Shown one piece after another: positions 1 to 8,793 of a DNA stretch of 64,000 nt. The DNA is taken from NCBI RefSeq assembly GCF_012295525.1, contig NZ_CP051167.1, positions 2,232,001 to 2,296,000 on the forward strand, in the 5' to 3' direction. The stretch comes from Oxynema aestuarii AP17. Lineage in GTDB: Bacteria > Cyanobacteriota > Cyanobacteriia > Cyanobacteriales > Laspinemataceae. Position 1 is the stretch's first letter; the number at the start of each line of letters is the position of its first letter. The notes under the pieces are model-generated. The model saw only the letters and a program-made list of their open reading frames with translations. It was not told where the DNA came from and made no database searches. The position numbers and the translations under genes are program-made.

Positions 1-1
1 C

Positions 2-1276
2 ACCGTGTTCAACGCCCGGGTAGGAGAGGGCTGTATCGTCATGATGCACGCCCTGATTCAAGATGTGGAAATTCCCCCCGGAAAATACGTGCCTTCCGGC
101 TCGGTGATTACCAACCAACAACAGGCCGATCGCCTCCCGGACGTGCAACAGGCCGATATTCAATTTAGTCGCCACGTCGTCGATATTAACGAAGCCTTGC
201 GCTCGGGATATCAATGTGCGGAAAACGTGGCTTGTGTTACCAATATTCGCAACGAAATGAATACAGCAAGTAATTCTAACGGTTTTGGCGCTTCTTCCTC
301 TAACTCGACCCTCTCCCCGGAAGTGGTGAATCAAGTGCGGCAACTGCTCGATAGCGGCTATCGCATCGGCACGGAACATGTAGACGAGCGCCGTTTCCGC
401 ACCGGATCGTGGAAGAGCTGCGCCCCCATCGACAGCAAGCAAGTCTCGCAAGTGGTCGGCGCCCTGGAAGCCTGTCTGGCGGAACATCGCGGCGAATACG
501 TGCGCCTGATCGGCATCGACCCGAAAGCCAAACGCCGGGTTCTCGAAACCATCATCCAACGCCCCAACGGTCAAGCTACCTTTAGCCGCCAAAGCGGCAG
601 CTACAGCCCCTCCCGCCCCAGTTCCGCCAGTGCGGGCGCTGCCGGATCGGCGAGTTTTGACGGGGAAGTGGTCGAACAAGTGCGTCAACTGATCCAGAGT
701 GGCTATCGCATCGGGACGGAACATGTAGACGAGCGCCGTTTCCGTACCGGGTCGTGGAAGAGCTGCGCCCCCATCGACAGCAAGCAAGTTTCCGAAGTGA
801 TGGACGCCCTCGCCGCCTGCTTGGTGGAACATAGCGGGGAATACGTGCGCCTGATCGGCATCGACCCGAAAGCCAAACGCCGGGTGGTCGAAACCATCAT
901 CCAACGTCCCGGAGATCCGGCGCCGAGTGCGGGCGCCCGTCCGGCGAGTGGTAGCAGTAGCGGCAGTTTCGGCGGGAGCACTTCGGCGACGGCGACGGCA
1001 ACGGCGACGAGTACCAAGCTCGATCGCGAGGTGGTCGAACAAGTGCAGCAGCTCCTCGCGGGGGGTTTCCGCATCGGCGCGGAACATGTGGACGAGCGCC
1101 GTTTCCGTACCGGGTCGTGGAAGAGCTGCGGTCAACTCGACGCCACCAGCGCCGCCGGAGCGATCGCCGGACTGGAAAACTTCATGTCGCAATATAGCGG
1201 GGAATACGTGCGCCTGATCGGTATCGACCCGAAAGCCAAACGCCGGGTGGTGGAGACGATCGTTCAAAGACCGTAG
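2..1276 (+). CDS. ccmM: Carboxysome scaffold protein CcmM, C-terminal part (5' truncated by window)
   Basis: CcmM is the beta-carboxysome scaffold that links Rubisco to the shell and to CcmN. The reading frame is open to the window edge. Numbering residues from the GTG at 5, residues 1 to about 65 are the end of the gamma-carbonic-anhydrase-like left-handed helix. Three Rubisco-small-subunit-like (SSUL) domains follow at about 105-187, 221-302 and 341-423, joined by Ser/Gly/Ala/Thr-rich linkers. Each SSUL carries the block [15 protein letters not shown] and a [17 protein letters not shown] block. SSUL1 and SSUL2 have two cysteines each (139/157, 254/272); SSUL3 keeps only the first (375). In other cyanobacteria an internal start gives a short SSUL-only form. 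An in-frame ATG at 257 (residue 85) lies in the right place but has no clear ribosome-binding site. ccmN follows on the same strand after 169 bp. Confidence 0.96.
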   Translation, partial: TVFNARVGEGCIVMMHALIQDVEIPPGKYVPSGSVITNQQQADRLPDVQQADIQFSRHVVDINEALRSGYQCAENVACVTNIRNEMNTASNSNGFGASSSNSTLSPEVVNQVRQLLDSGYRIGTEHVDERRFRTGSWKSCAPIDSKQVSQVVGALEACLAEHRGEYVRLIGIDPKAKRRVLETIIQRPNGQATFSRQSGSYSPSRPSSASAGAAGSASFDGEVVEQVRQLIQSGYRIGTEHVDERRFRTGSWKSCAPIDSKQVSEVMDALAACLVEHSGEYVRLIGIDPKAKRRVVETIIQRPGDPAPSAGARPASGSSSGSFGGSTSATATATATSTKLDREVVEQVQQLLAGGFRIGAEHVDERRFRTGSWKSCGQLDATSAAGAIAGLENFMSQYSGEYVRLIGIDPKAKRRVVETIVQRP

Positions 1277-1445
1277 ATCTCCCTAGATCTCGTTGGCAAT
1301 CCCTTTGCGTCGGCGGGGGGAGTCGGGGTGGCGTTGGCGCTAACTTCCCTCCGACTCCCCCGATCGCCCGCGCGATCGCGGCTTGCCCGACGGTCGTATG
1401 CACGATAAATGATTTTTGTCAAGACCCTTTGAGGTTTGATTTCCC

Positions 1446-2108
1446 ATGTATTTGCCGCCCCTACGAGCCACTGACAACCAGATGGTGTACGTCAGTGGCG
1501 ACGTAAAGCTTGACGAGAGTGCGGCGATCGCCCCTGGGGTGATTCTCCAAGCGAGTCCAAACAGTCAGTTGATCGTCAGTGCCGGGGTATCGATCGGGAT
1601 GGGGGCGATCGTCCAAGCCCATCAAGGTACCCTGACGATCGCCGAAGGGGCGACCCTCGGAGCCGGAGTATTGGCGATCGGAAGTGGAACGATCGGGGCG
1701 AATGCCTGCCTCGGCGCCGCGACCACAGTCCTCAATCCCGCGATCGCCCCCGGGAAAATCGTTCCCGCAGGTTCGATCCTCGGCGATCGCAGCCGTCAGT
1801 GGAGCGATATTGCTCTCCCCGAACCCGCCCCGACCCCCGAACCTGTGGCCGACGACGCCGCGAAGGAACCAGACCGACCGGAACCACCCAGCCCCGCCCC
1901 GCCACCGACTCCCCCGACGGCAACGGAAACCGAAACGAACTTAGAAACGGAATTAGAAACGGAAACTGGATCGACCACCGAACCGACGGGGGACGATCGC
2001 CCCTCGACCTCCGACGCCTTGCGTTCCGGTCAGGAGCATATCAGTCGCTTCTTATTTACTCTGTTTCCCCATTCCCAACCCCCCAATCCCTCGGACGGAT
2101 CGGCTTGA
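1446..2108 (+). CDS. ccmN: Carboxysome assembly protein CcmN
   Basis: CcmN bridges the CcmM-Rubisco core and the shell in beta-carboxysome assembly. The 220-residue protein has the three expected parts. Residues 1 to about 118 are hexapeptide repeats of a left-handed beta-helix, with runs such as GATLGAGVLAIGSGTIGANA. Residues 119-185 form a Pro/Glu/Thr-rich flexible linker. Residues 190-209 form an amphipathic C-terminal encapsulation peptide containing HISRFLFTLFPH, the segment known to bind shell proteins. The gene lies between ccmM and ccmO, the usual order. The ATG at 1446 gives a standard N-terminus, though no strong Shine-Dalgarno sequence is visible. Confidence 0.95.
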   Translation: MYLPPLRATDNQMVYVSGDVKLDESAAIAPGVILQASPNSQLIVSAGVSIGMGAIVQAHQGTLTIAEGATLGAGVLAIGSGTIGANACLGAATTVLNPAIAPGKIVPAGSILGDRSRQWSDIALPEPAPTPEPVADDAAKEPDRPEPPSPAPPPTPPTATETETNLETELETETGSTTEPTGDDRPSTSDALRSGQEHISRFLFTLFPHSQPPNPSDGSA

Positions 2109-2277
2109 AATGACCGGGTCTTAGGGACGGCGATCGCGATCGCCGCCACGGATCCCCCCACGCCGAATCCCCCCCTACGGGCCGAACTCCACCCGTACCG
2201 CCGAGCGATCGCCCGCCCTTAAACCTACAATGAAAGCAGGGGAAAACCCCGCCCTTGCGAGCGATGGAGGTCAGACT

Positions 2278-3114
2278 ATGGATCGAAAACAATCGGGAAT
2301 TATTCCCCGCCAACAATTGAGAAGAACCGATAACCTCAGCGAAAGCGCGTTGGGACTGGTTTCGACCCAGAGTTTTCCCGCCATTGTCGGTTGTGCGGAC
2401 ATGATGCTCAAATCCGCCGGGGTCGTCTTAGTCGGTTACGAAAAAATAGGCGGCGGTCACTGCACGGCGATCGTGCGCGGTCGGATCGCCGACGTGCGCC
2501 TCGCCGTCGAAGCGGGGGCCGAAACGGCGGAAAAATTCGGACAGACCGTTTCTAAGCTGATTCTGCCCCGTCCCCTGCCCAATTTAGAAGTCATCTTTCC
2601 CATCGGTTCGCGCCTGTCCGACCTCGCCCAAGAACAAGGACAGTCCCGCTTGAGCAATCAGGCGATCGGCTTGTTAGAAACCCGGGGCTTTCCGGCGATG
2701 GTCGGGGCGGCGGATGCCATGCTCAAATCTGCCAACGTCCAACTCGCCGCCTACGAAAAAATCGGGGACGGACTCTGTACGGCGATCGTGCGCGGCGCCG
2801 TCGCCGACGTGGTCGTCGCGGTGGAAGCGGGAATGTACGAAGCCGAACGCATTGGCGAATTCCACGCCGTGATGGTGATTCCGCGACCCCTCGACGACCT
2901 CGAAAAAACGCTTCCCGTCGCCAGTTGCTGGGTCGAAGAGCGCCAACCGCTCAAAATGCCCGTTTCCGTCAAAGAAAAAGAAAAAGATATGGTGGCTTTA
3001 CCGGATTTACAGCAACTTCCGGCCTCCGAATCTCAAAAAGAAGTCGAACTCGTCGAATTGCCGGAGTTGGACTCCCTCGAACAGCGCAACGCCGAACCCC
3101 TCGATCGCGAGTAG
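2278..3114 (+). CDS. ccmO: Carboxysome shell protein CcmO (tandem BMC domains)
   Basis: The protein has two bacterial-microcompartment (Pfam BMC) domains in one chain, at about residues 20-108 and 125-212. Each contains the pattern ALGLVST/AIGLLET followed by FPA(I/M)VGAAD, KIG.G.CTAIVRG and a V.AG block. This tandem organisation is that of CcmO, a beta-carboxysome shell protein. The tail (about 213-278) is acidic and repeats a (V/L)ALPDL-like phrase. The start chosen is ATG 2278, because GGAGG at 2266-2270 lies 7 nt upstream. An earlier in-frame ATG at 2230 would add 16 residues but lacks such a site. The stop is 4 bp from the stop of the convergent gene at 3119. Confidence 0.94.
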   Translation: MDRKQSGIIPRQQLRRTDNLSESALGLVSTQSFPAIVGCADMMLKSAGVVLVGYEKIGGGHCTAIVRGRIADVRLAVEAGAETAEKFGQTVSKLILPRPLPNLEVIFPIGSRLSDLAQEQGQSRLSNQAIGLLETRGFPAMVGAADAMLKSANVQLAAYEKIGDGLCTAIVRGAVADVVVAVEAGMYEAERIGEFHAVMVIPRPLDDLEKTLPVASCWVEERQPLKMPVSVKEKEKDMVALPDLQQLPASESQKEVELVELPELDSLEQRNAEPLDRE

Positions 3115-3118
3115 GCGG

Positions 3119-3394
3119 TTAGGGGGTCGGTTCTTGAATCGTTTCCCACAACCAGCGTGCAAAGGCATCGTCGCCCAAGCGCGATAGGGCTTCGGCTAGA
3201 ATATCTTCCGACAAATCCGGCGTGTTGCGGGCTAAATCCACCGGGAGGGACAAAAACGCCAGATTGCGGATTAACTCGATCGCCTCTTCGCGCATTCGTC
3301 GGCGTTTCGTTTCCAACAACATGACCGTGCGACGGATCGAACGTTCTCGACTGACTTCGACAACGAACACATCTTGTTCGGACAGATTATTCAT
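3119..3394 (-). CDS. Conserved hypothetical protein, 91 aa
   Basis: This is a 91-residue protein of no recognised family. It has a basic central stretch (KRRRMREEAIELIRNLAF) and then a helical, acidic C-terminus ending EPTP; there is no signal peptide or membrane segment. The start ATG is preceded by an AGGA about 10 nt upstream. It is convergent with ccmO, with 4 bp between the stops. Codon use and composition match its neighbours, so I take it as a real cyanobacterial gene. Function is unknown and nothing in the sequence links it to carboxysomes apart from position. Confidence 0.6.
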   Translation of the reverse strand: MNNLSEQDVFVVEVSRERSIRRTVMLLETKRRRMREEAIELIRNLAFLSLPVDLARNTPDLSEDILAEALSRLGDDAFARWLWETIQEPTP

Positions 3395-3675
3395 CGGAGC
3401 GATCCTGTAAACTAACGATCTAAAAATCTGGAAAGTTCCAGCAAAATCAGCCTCTCTAGTCCCATGAATCTAGGAAATTCTAGAAATTAATTTAAGCGGA
3501 AATCTCGATCGATGCAATAGATTTCATCCTATTTTAAAAAGCCAAAAATTAAATCAAGAAATGCTACAAAATATCAAGAATCGATCGAATCGTCCGTCGC
3601 GCGATCGCCCCGATCTCGCCAGCGATCGCCGCGAACCGCTATCCTGATTGAGGAATAACTCGCAAGTCAGGGGCG

Positions 3676-4059
3676 ATGAAACCGAAACTCAAAGACATGG
3701 AAGCGTGGCGCCAAGCGGAATTATTGATGCAACCCACCCTGCTGCGCGTTCTCGACAACATCCGCAAACAGATCGAACAATCCACCTGGGAGGGGACTTA
3801 CGAAGAAGTCGAAACCCCCATTCCCGGCTATCAGCTTTGTTTGCACAAACAAGAGCAACAAGTGCGCGTGCAAGTCTGGGAATTGTGTTATCGAGTGTGC
3901 TTTCGTGATTATATAGAATCCCATACCCCCGCCGAAACCGTAGAAGTAGAAATCGATACGGATTTACTCGACGAAAACGGCGAGGTGGACTGGACCCAAT
4001 TGGAAGAAAAAACCGTCAAAGTCATCGACGATTTATTTGCAAATTTACCGAATGCATAA
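3676..4059 (+). CDS. Conserved hypothetical protein, 127 aa
   Basis: This is a 127-residue soluble protein with no family I can name. The N-terminal half is helical (KLKDMEAWRQAELLMQPTLL) and is followed by a probable beta-rich part with YQLCLHKQEQQVRVQVWELC and YRVCFRDY. The C-terminus is acidic (EVEIDTDLLDENGEVDWTQL), and there are three cysteines between residues 56 and 76. It lies 80 bp upstream of the YgfZ-like gene on the same strand and could be co-transcribed with it. Local base use is typical of the chromosome. A GGGG stretch lies just before the ATG. Confidence 0.65.
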   Translation: MKPKLKDMEAWRQAELLMQPTLLRVLDNIRKQIEQSTWEGTYEEVETPIPGYQLCLHKQEQQVRVQVWELCYRVCFRDYIESHTPAETVEVEIDTDLLDENGEVDWTQLEEKTVKVIDDLFANLPNA

Positions 4060-4139
4060 GATCGACTTTCCGGCTTAAACGGTAGAATAAATAGGCTAAA
4101 TCGGCTTAAATTGACGAAAACCTGTATACAAAAACCACG

Positions 4140-5219
4140 ATGACCACCGATCTCGAAACTTTGCAAAAAGCCGCCGGAGCCACCTTTGAGTCCGAAGACG
4201 GCGATCGCCCCGTCCCGGACAGCTTCGGTAACGACGGCGAGGCGATCGCCGCCGCCCGCAACGGGGTCGCTTTGTGCGATCGCCGCCACTGGGGACGCTT
4301 GCAACTGTCCGGAGACGACAAACTGCGCTTTCTGCACAATCAAAGTACCAACGACTTTCAACGGTTGCAACCCGGTCGAGGATGCGAGACGGTGTTTGTC
4401 ACCTCTACCGCTCGCACGATCGACCTCGTCAGCGCTTACGTCACCGAAACCGCCGTCTTGCTGCTGGTCTCGCCGAACCGCCGTCAAAAAATGCTGCAAT
4501 GGCTCGATCGCTATATCTTCCCGGCGGATAAAGTCGAGTTAAGCGATCTCACTGAGACCACGGGAATGTTTAGTTTAATCGGACCCGAGGCCGATCGCCT
4601 CTTGAAACAATGGGACATTGCCGCACCGCAAACTGACGGGTCTCACGCGATCGTCGCAATCGACGGTACAGAAGTGCGCTTGTGTCGGGGGAGTGGCGTG
4701 GGACTGCCCGGATATACTCTAATTTGCGAAGGCGATCGCAGCGCCTCACTTTGGCAAAGCCTCACCGAAGCCGGGGCCGTCCCCATGGGCGATCGCGCCT
4801 GGGAACGCCTCCGCGTCGAACAAGGGCGTCCGGCGAGCGATCGCGAACTCACCGACGACTACAATCCCCTCGAAGCCGGATTGTGGCAGACCATTTCATT
4901 TGACAAAGGCTGCTACATCGGACAAGAAACCATCGCCCGTCTCAACACCTATAAAGGCGTCAAACAACAATTGTGGGGCGTCCGTTTGGATCGTCGTGTC
5001 GAACCCGAAACCCCGGTCACCGTCGGCGAAGACAAAGTCGGCAAACTCACCAGTTGTACCGTCGGCGATACCGGGGCCTTCGGCTTGGCGTACATCCGCA
5101 CCAAAGCAGGCGGCGAAGGCTTAAGCGTCCGCGTCGGCGAAGCTCAAGGAGAAATCGTCGCCGTTCCCTTCCTCACTCGCGGTTATCCCACTCAAACCAG
5201 TGGCGACGCCGCCGAGTAG
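4140..5219 (+). CDS. ygfZ: YgfZ/GcvT-like folate-binding protein
   Basis: The 359-residue protein belongs to the aminomethyltransferase-fold folate-binding family (YgfZ, IBA57/CAF17). These proteins support assembly or repair of some 4Fe-4S enzymes and of tRNA-modifying MiaB. The diagnostic YgfZ motif KGCYIGQE is present as DKGCYIGQETIARLNTYKGV near residue 258, including the conserved Cys. The N-terminus has the family's R..W..L.LSGDDKLRFLHNQSTND block, which starts the folate-binding domain. No glycine-cleavage genes are nearby, so a GcvT role is unlikely. The closest Fe-S clients in the window are ispG and sulfite reductase, but they are not linked to it. Confidence 0.9.
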   Translation: MTTDLETLQKAAGATFESEDGDRPVPDSFGNDGEAIAAARNGVALCDRRHWGRLQLSGDDKLRFLHNQSTNDFQRLQPGRGCETVFVTSTARTIDLVSAYVTETAVLLLVSPNRRQKMLQWLDRYIFPADKVELSDLTETTGMFSLIGPEADRLLKQWDIAAPQTDGSHAIVAIDGTEVRLCRGSGVGLPGYTLICEGDRSASLWQSLTEAGAVPMGDRAWERLRVEQGRPASDRELTDDYNPLEAGLWQTISFDKGCYIGQETIARLNTYKGVKQQLWGVRLDRRVEPETPVTVGEDKVGKLTSCTVGDTGAFGLAYIRTKAGGEGLSVRVGEAQGEIVAVPFLTRGYPTQTSGDAAE

Positions 5220-5316
5220 AACGGTGGGAGAGGTGAAAAATTTTTCGCCCCTCCCTCGGAAGGCTCGATCGCCCAGCAGCGAATCAGTCGAAGCAACCAG
5301 TGTTTTACACTAAGTG

Positions 5317-5407
5317 CAAAAACAATGAGAGAGATCGAGGGTAGGGACACGGCACTGCCGTGTCCTTACAGGCGATCCATCTTCATCGAGGTTTTAGAAA
5401 AATGGTA
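5317..5407. repeat. Palindromic MITE-like element, copy A
   Basis: This is about 90 bp of dyad-symmetric sequence. The core is GGACACGGCACTGCCGTGTCC (5345-5365 region), flanked by ATGAGAGAGATCGAG on one side and CGATCCATCTTCATCGAG on the other. It ends in GAAAAATGGTA. Read on the other strand, its right half matches the left half of copy C (12068 on) with one mismatch over about 35 nt. It sits between the stop of the ygfZ-like gene and the stop of the NLR-like gene. Confidence 0.75.
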
Positions 5408-5439
5408 TTAGTGATTGAGAAGGGCGATCGACTGACCCC

Positions 5440-8400
5440 TCAACGGCGGGCGAAGCGACTGCGGATGAGGCGATAAAGGATAATGCCAACCAGTCCAACG
5501 ATCGCAAACGGGAACGCAAAAACACCGAGGATCGCACATCCAATTAGATGAACTTTACTGCGTCGGGCAAATTTAGCAATGGTTTTCATCCAATTGGGAA
5601 TCGGGTAAGCCTCAAGGGGTAAATCTAATTCTTGATAAATTAATTGTGCTTGCTGACTCGCCGCAAATCCTTCTTTAATTCTGCCGATTTTTGGGTACAA
5701 AGCACCTAAGTTTTGTAAAGAATTGGCTTCCCCCCTTCTGTCGCCGATCGCCCGTTTAATTTCGAGGGATTGTTCGTGGAAGGCGATCGCCTCTCGGTAC
5801 TGTCCCAGGGAATCGTAAGCACTGCCTAAATTGCCTAAAGAAGTGGCTTCCCCCCTTCTGTCGCCGATCGCCCGTTGAATTTCGAGGGATTGTTCGTGGA
5901 AGGCGATCGCCTCTCGGTACTGTCCCAGGGAATAGTAAGCATTGCCTAAACCGATTAAAGAATTGGCTTCCCCCCCTCTATTGCCGATCGCCCGTTGAAT
6001 TTCGAGAGATTGTTCGTGGAAGGCGATCGCCTCTCGGTACTGTCCCAGGGAATTGTAAGCATTGCCTAAATTGCCTAAAGAATTGGCTTCCCCCCCTCTA
6101 TTGCCGATCGCCCGTTCAATTTCGAGAGATTGTTCGTGGAAGGCGATCGCCTCTCGGTACTGTCCCAGGGAATTGTAAGCATTGCCTAAATTGCCTAAAG
6201 AATTGGCTTCCCCCCCTCTATTGCCGATCGCCCGTTCAATTTCGAGAGATTGTTCGTGGAAGGCGATCGCCTCTCGGTACTGTCCCAGGGAATAGTAAGC
6301 ATTGCCTAAATTGTTTAAAGAAGTGGCTTCCCCCCCTCTATTGCCGATCGCCCGTTGAATTTCGAGAGATTGTTCGTGGAAGGCGATCGCCTCTCGGTAC
6401 TGTCCCAGGGAATTGTAAGCATTGCCTAACGAGGTTAACGAGGCAGGATATCGCCAGTCTTGGTGATTGGGGAGATGTTCGACCAATTGCCGATACAGAT
6501 CGACCAAGACTTCGTAATTACCGCGTAACGTCAGGAACTCGTATACATTATCCCCCTGCCTAATGCGATCGAAAGCTCGTTCGTACTCTCCCAACTCGCA
6601 GAGATGATAAAAGATCTCTAAATATTCCCGGACATCTGCCACGGTTTGCCACTCTTCCCGGGACTTCAACCCCTTTTGATAAAAGGCGATGGCTTGCTCG
6701 TGTCGTGCCGTTAAATCTCCCAAATTAAACTTGAGATATTCGGCAATAAACGGCTGGAACGTATAAAACTCGGGCCCTTCGGCGACTAAAAAGCCCCGTT
6801 TTACCAACTCCCGCAACAGCTTGTCCGTGACCGTCTCCCCAGAAACCGCCGTGGCGATCTGGGCGTCAAACCCCTGACGCAAAACCACCAACGACAACAA
6901 AACCTTCCGTAACGTCGCCGTCAAACGGTTAAAACTAGTCGCCAACACCGCCACCAACGGCACCAATTCTTGACGGTGCATCCCCTCTAGGCGCCCCATC
7001 AACTCGCCGACCTCGGCCATCCCCAACGCGGCTAAATCCTCAATCGTCGCCCCTTCTCCTTTTTCGTCATTGAGCAACCCCACCACCAGTTGCAACGTGA
7101 GCGGATGACCGTTGACTCGTTCGACAAACTGCGCTAATACCTCCGCCGTCCCGCCAATTTTCAACGCCTGCAATAATTGAGCCCCTTCCCTCGGCGAGAG
7201 TCCCTGGAGAGCTAATTCCGTCGGCAGATTCTGGACTAATGGCGGCACCACTTGTGTCGTCACCAGAATTTCCGTCCGATAGCATTTCCCCAGCCACTGC
7301 TGTAGAAAATCCCGATAACCTTCATCCTCCAAAACCGATTCGAGATTGTCCAACACCAGCAAAAACCGTTGCTCTTGCAGACAGCGTATTAACACCGTCG
7401 TCAAGTGGATTTCTTCAATTTGTTGTAAATCTTCGGGGGAGAGTTTGACCAAATCGCTCAAAATACCGCGCGCCACAATCGAAAACGCCGGACGTTGCCC
7501 CAAATCCAGCCATAATTTACCGACAAAATCCGTTCTTTGACGAAACACTTTCGCCGCCAGGGTCGATTTCCCCATCCCCGCAATCCCGACAATAACGCCG
7601 AGTTTGGTATTTTCATCGTTCAACCACCCTTCAACCACCGCTAAATCCCGTTCGCGTCCTTGCCAATGGGTGACCGTTGGCGGACTCGTATCGAGGCTAA
7701 ACGACATCCCTTGAACCTTGCGCCGTTGTTGCGACTCGATAAACTCCTGGATAGAGTCGATAATTTCTTCGGTATTGCTTTTAATCTCGTTGGCGGTATC
7801 TTGCAACACGTCCAGTTTTCGAGCAATCTGGTCTAACTGCTGTTGTAACCACCCGTGCAGTTGGGTCAGTTGTGCCTGAGTTATCCCAAACTGTTCTAAC
7901 AAGGTCTCGAACCCAGAATCGATCTGATGCCCCAACTGCACGAATCCCGCCGCATTCTCTCGACGAAGTTGCTGCTGTAGGGTCTCAATCGCCGTCAAGC
8001 CGTCACGAATTGCCGGGCTTCGTTCGGGCGCCTCCCGTAAAATTGCCAAAATTTCGCCCAACATCGACAGGGTGAGCCCGGAAAACGCTTTCCCGCCTTC
8101 CTCGAAGTCACTTTTAAAAACTTCCCGCAACGCTTTGGCAAAGCCGTGATGTAAGGTTTGTGCTAAATCGAGAACGATCTCATCGGGTAAGGTGATTTTC
8201 GCACGCACACACAAGCCATCGCGCAACACGCTGCACCAATCGTCTACCGTTAAAACCGTTTGTTCGTAGAACTCCCGACCGGATTTAGCAAAGAGATTGT
8301 TAATTTGCTCTTCTTGCAACGGGTCTAACTCGCCAAACTCTCCGTCGCGATTGACTTGCGCAAACATCGTCCACTGTTGCGCCGCCGTGGTGGCGAGGTG

Positions 8401-8793
8401 TTTGAGCTCTTTCGCTGCTTGGGGATAACGCCCGGATTCGGCGACGGACTGAATCACCAAGCCGACGGTCAACCCGGTGGCTTTGGTAATATCTTGATTG
8501 GCGAGGGTGTCCCCACTTTGGCGCAACTTGGCGGACAGTTGAGTGAGGTGATAGGCGATGACGTCGTTGGCGACGATACCCCCTGCAACCCCCGCCAGCA
8601 TCGTACCCACTCCAGCAAGGGCCGGAATCGCCAAGGGACAGAGGGTGCCTCCCGCCAGGATAGCCGTGAAGGTCAACAAGCGGAGGTGACGTTGGCCGAT
8701 AAAATCTATAGACATCGGTCTGGCGCTTGTCTGGTTGGGGAATAAAGAAACACCGGGTTCGTGCAGGTTCTCGGGAATGGAGGCAACTGGCAA
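5440..8793 (-). CDS. NLR-like STAND NTPase: helical N-terminal domain, NB-ARC, TPR repeats, C-terminal membrane helices
   Basis: This is an NLR-like signal-transduction ATPase of 1117 residues. Residues about 35-75 are hydrophobic (AILAGGTLCPLAIPALAGVG). A helical domain of unknown activity follows (75-260), then an amphipathic coiled coil (265-365). The NB-ARC ATPase (370-650) has P-loop GIAGMGKST (about 402-410) and Walker B FLLVLDNLES (about 480). A winged-helix/helical region comes next, then six near-identical 40-residue TPR units plus one degenerate unit (785-1040). Two hydrophobic stretches (about 1080-1110) precede the basic end RFARR. Proteins of this architecture act as oligomerising sensors, and many prokaryotic members are antiphage, but no function is shown here. 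The first possible start is TTG at 8793 without a clear ribosome site; ATG 8713-8715 would give 1091 residues. Copies of a palindromic element lie just beyond both ends of the gene. Confidence 0.88.
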   Translation of the reverse strand: MPVASIPENLHEPGVSLFPNQTSARPMSIDFIGQRHLRLLTFTAILAGGTLCPLAIPALAGVGTMLAGVAGGIVANDVIAYHLTQLSAKLRQSGDTLANQDITKATGLTVGLVIQSVAESGRYPQAAKELKHLATTAAQQWTMFAQVNRDGEFGELDPLQEEQINNLFAKSGREFYEQTVLTVDDWCSVLRDGLCVRAKITLPDEIVLDLAQTLHHGFAKALREVFKSDFEEGGKAFSGLTLSMLGEILAILREAPERSPAIRDGLTAIETLQQQLRRENAAGFVQLGHQIDSGFETLLEQFGITQAQLTQLHGWLQQQLDQIARKLDVLQDTANEIKSNTEEIIDSIQEFIESQQRRKVQGMSFSLDTSPPTVTHWQGRERDLAVVEGWLNDENTKLGVIVGIAGMGKSTLAAKVFRQRTDFVGKLWLDLGQRPAFSIVARGILSDLVKLSPEDLQQIEEIHLTTVLIRCLQEQRFLLVLDNLESVLEDEGYRDFLQQWLGKCYRTEILVTTQVVPPLVQNLPTELALQGLSPREGAQLLQALKIGGTAEVLAQFVERVNGHPLTLQLVVGLLNDEKGEGATIEDLAALGMAEVGELMGRLEGMHRQELVPLVAVLATSFNRLTATLRKVLLSLVVLRQGFDAQIATAVSGETVTDKLLRELVKRGFLVAEGPEFYTFQPFIAEYLKFNLGDLTARHEQAIAFYQKGLKSREEWQTVADVREYLEIFYHLCELGEYERAFDRIRQGDNVYEFLTLRGNYEVLVDLYRQLVEHLPNHQDWRYPASLTSLGNAYNSLGQYREAIAFHEQSLEIQRAIGNRGGEATSLNNLGNAYYSLGQYREAIAFHEQSLEIERAIGNRGGEANSLGNLGNAYNSLGQYREAIAFHEQSLEIERAIGNRGGEANSLGNLGNAYNSLGQYREAIAFHEQSLEIQRAIGNRGGEANSLIGLGNAYYSLGQYREAIAFHEQSLEIQRAIGDRRGEATSLGNLGSAYDSLGQYREAIAFHEQSLEIKRAIGDRRGEANSLQNLGALYPKIGRIKEGFAASQQAQLIYQELDLPLEAYPIPNWMKTIAKFARRSKVHLIGCAILGVFAFPFAIVGLVGIILYRLIRSRFARR
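5722..6441 (-). repeat. Six tandem 120-bp repeats encoding identical TPR units
   Basis: Six consecutive 120-bp units (40 codons each) encode SLGQYREAIAFHEQSLEI plus RAIGNRGGEA-type connectors. The units at 6082-6201 and 6202-6321 are almost identical at DNA level, and each unit carries an extended HIP1 site (GGCGATCGCC). A seventh, diverged unit follows toward the C-terminus. Confidence 0.9.

Noticed and set aside
5722-6441. CRISPR array
   Set aside because: The 120-bp periodicity is a coding TPR repeat in frame, with no short repeats alternating with unique spacers.
5440-8793. Reading the NLR-like gene as part of a multi-gene Avs-type or other known defence operon
   Set aside because: Its neighbours are a YgfZ-like protein and an anion transporter; no partner effector or nuclease gene is adjacent.
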